Source of the DNA: CAZGOM01 sp964542875
GTDB taxonomy: Bacteria > Planctomycetota > Phycisphaerae > Phycisphaerales > Phycisphaeraceae
Direction: 5' to 3'
DNA length: 64,000 bases
NCBI GenBank assembly: GCA_964542875.1
Contig: CAZIWA010000005.1
Location: 22,431 to 86,430, forward strand
Shown: one piece after another, positions 63,715 to 64,000 of the stretch
Numbering within the stretch: position 1 is the first letter of the stretch
Layout of the letters: each line of letters opens with the position of its first letter
Notes under the pieces: model-generated
Seen by the model: the letters and a program-made list of their open reading frames with translations, nothing else
What the model was told of the DNA's origin: nothing
Database searches by the model: none
Made by a program: the position numbers and the translations under genes

Positions 63715-64000
63715 ATGCGCATCGCACGCTTCCTCGATCAAAACCATAAGCCCACTTACGGCATCGACTTAGGAAATAATCAGGCAGAAATTTTATCCGG
63801 TTGTCTCTTTAAAGGCCTCACCCCCACCGGCCAGAAAGCCCCCATCACCCACCGCCTGGCCCCCCTGGACCCCGTCAATATCTTCTGCATCGGGCTCAAT
63901 TATCTCAAGCACGCCAAGGAAACCGGCGCCGAATTGCCCAACTACCCCGTCGTCTTCATGAAGCCCGTCAGCGCCAAAAACGACCCCGGCAAACCCATCA
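63715..64000 (+). CDS. Fumarylacetoacetate hydrolase-family protein, 3'-truncated by window edge
   Basis: Only the first 95 codons are in the window. ATG 63715 has GGGAG ten bases upstream. The end holds FCIGLNYLKHAKETGA and VVFMKPVSA, the start of the FAH catalytic fold (2-keto-4-pentenoate hydratase/acylpyruvase type). Divergent from accD by 126 bp. Substrate cannot be told. Confidence 0.82.
   Translation, partial: MRIARFLDQNHKPTYGIDLGNNQAEILSGCLFKGLTPTGQKAPITHRLAPLDPVNIFCIGLNYLKHAKETGAELPNYPVVFMKPVSAKNDPGKPI

Overview
The window (about 58-60% GC by eye) reads like a chromosome segment of a Planctomycetota bacterium, most plausibly class Phycisphaerae. The evidence is a combination of families rather than a marker gene: short pseudopilins with a DG(H)V C-terminal motif, a DUF1570-type HExxH protein, an M56 peptidase fused to carboxypeptidase-regulatory-like repeats, alternative complex III joined to a caa3 oxidase, and many phytanoyl-CoA dioxygenase-like and Gfo/Idh/MocA proteins. 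No rRNA gene, phage, IS element or CRISPR array was seen. Most genes are ordinary and intact; many start with GTG or TTG.

Layout. 1-17.8 kb is mixed: a 5'-truncated M56 peptidase, a broken sigma-factor remnant, a PhyH-like dioxygenase, lipoproteins, a TMTC-like TPR membrane protein, a metallophosphoesterase, a MobA-like protein and a beta-propeller protein. It continues with a two-gene cytochrome-bd-superfamily cluster carrying a heme c domain (13530-16294), a solitary nuoB and a second PhyH-like gene. 17.9-34.4 kb is one minus-strand respiratory block. In transcription order it encodes a membrane cytochrome c, alternative complex III subunits ActA-B-C-D-E-F, a small membrane protein, a SCO-type copper chaperone, CoxB (with heme c), CoxA (type A2), CoxC and CoxD, then a terminator and a second COX3-family gene. 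It should encode a quinol:cytochrome c:O2 chain working as one assembly.

34.4-43 kb, also minus strand, holds two paralogous pseudopilins, a PotABCD-type polyamine ABC importer, an SGNH hydrolase with a membrane domain, and dihydrolipoyl dehydrogenase. The last is split by a 100-N scaffold gap whose two flanks are an identical 55-bp overlap; removing the gap and one copy restores the frame. 43-54.6 kb holds a GT2 glycosyltransferase, nucleoside diphosphate kinase, a GH63-like glucosidase, membrane and cupin proteins, a Gfo/Idh/MocA oxidoreductase, an FHA-domain protein and a tandem pair of paralogous lipoproteins. 54.8-64 kb holds a third pseudopilin, an Ogt DNA repair protein, an M29 aminopeptidase, QueD, tRNA-Lys(UUU), a ClC-CBS channel/antiporter, a DUF1570-like protein, AccD and the start of an FAH-family gene.

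The most unusual items are the heme-c-bearing CydA/CydA'-like pair that seems to lack a quinol loop, histidine-rich segments in four subunits of the complex III/oxidase block, the membrane cytochrome c heading that block, long nested inverted repeats around terminators at convergent gene junctions, and a dispersed intergenic repeat present three times.
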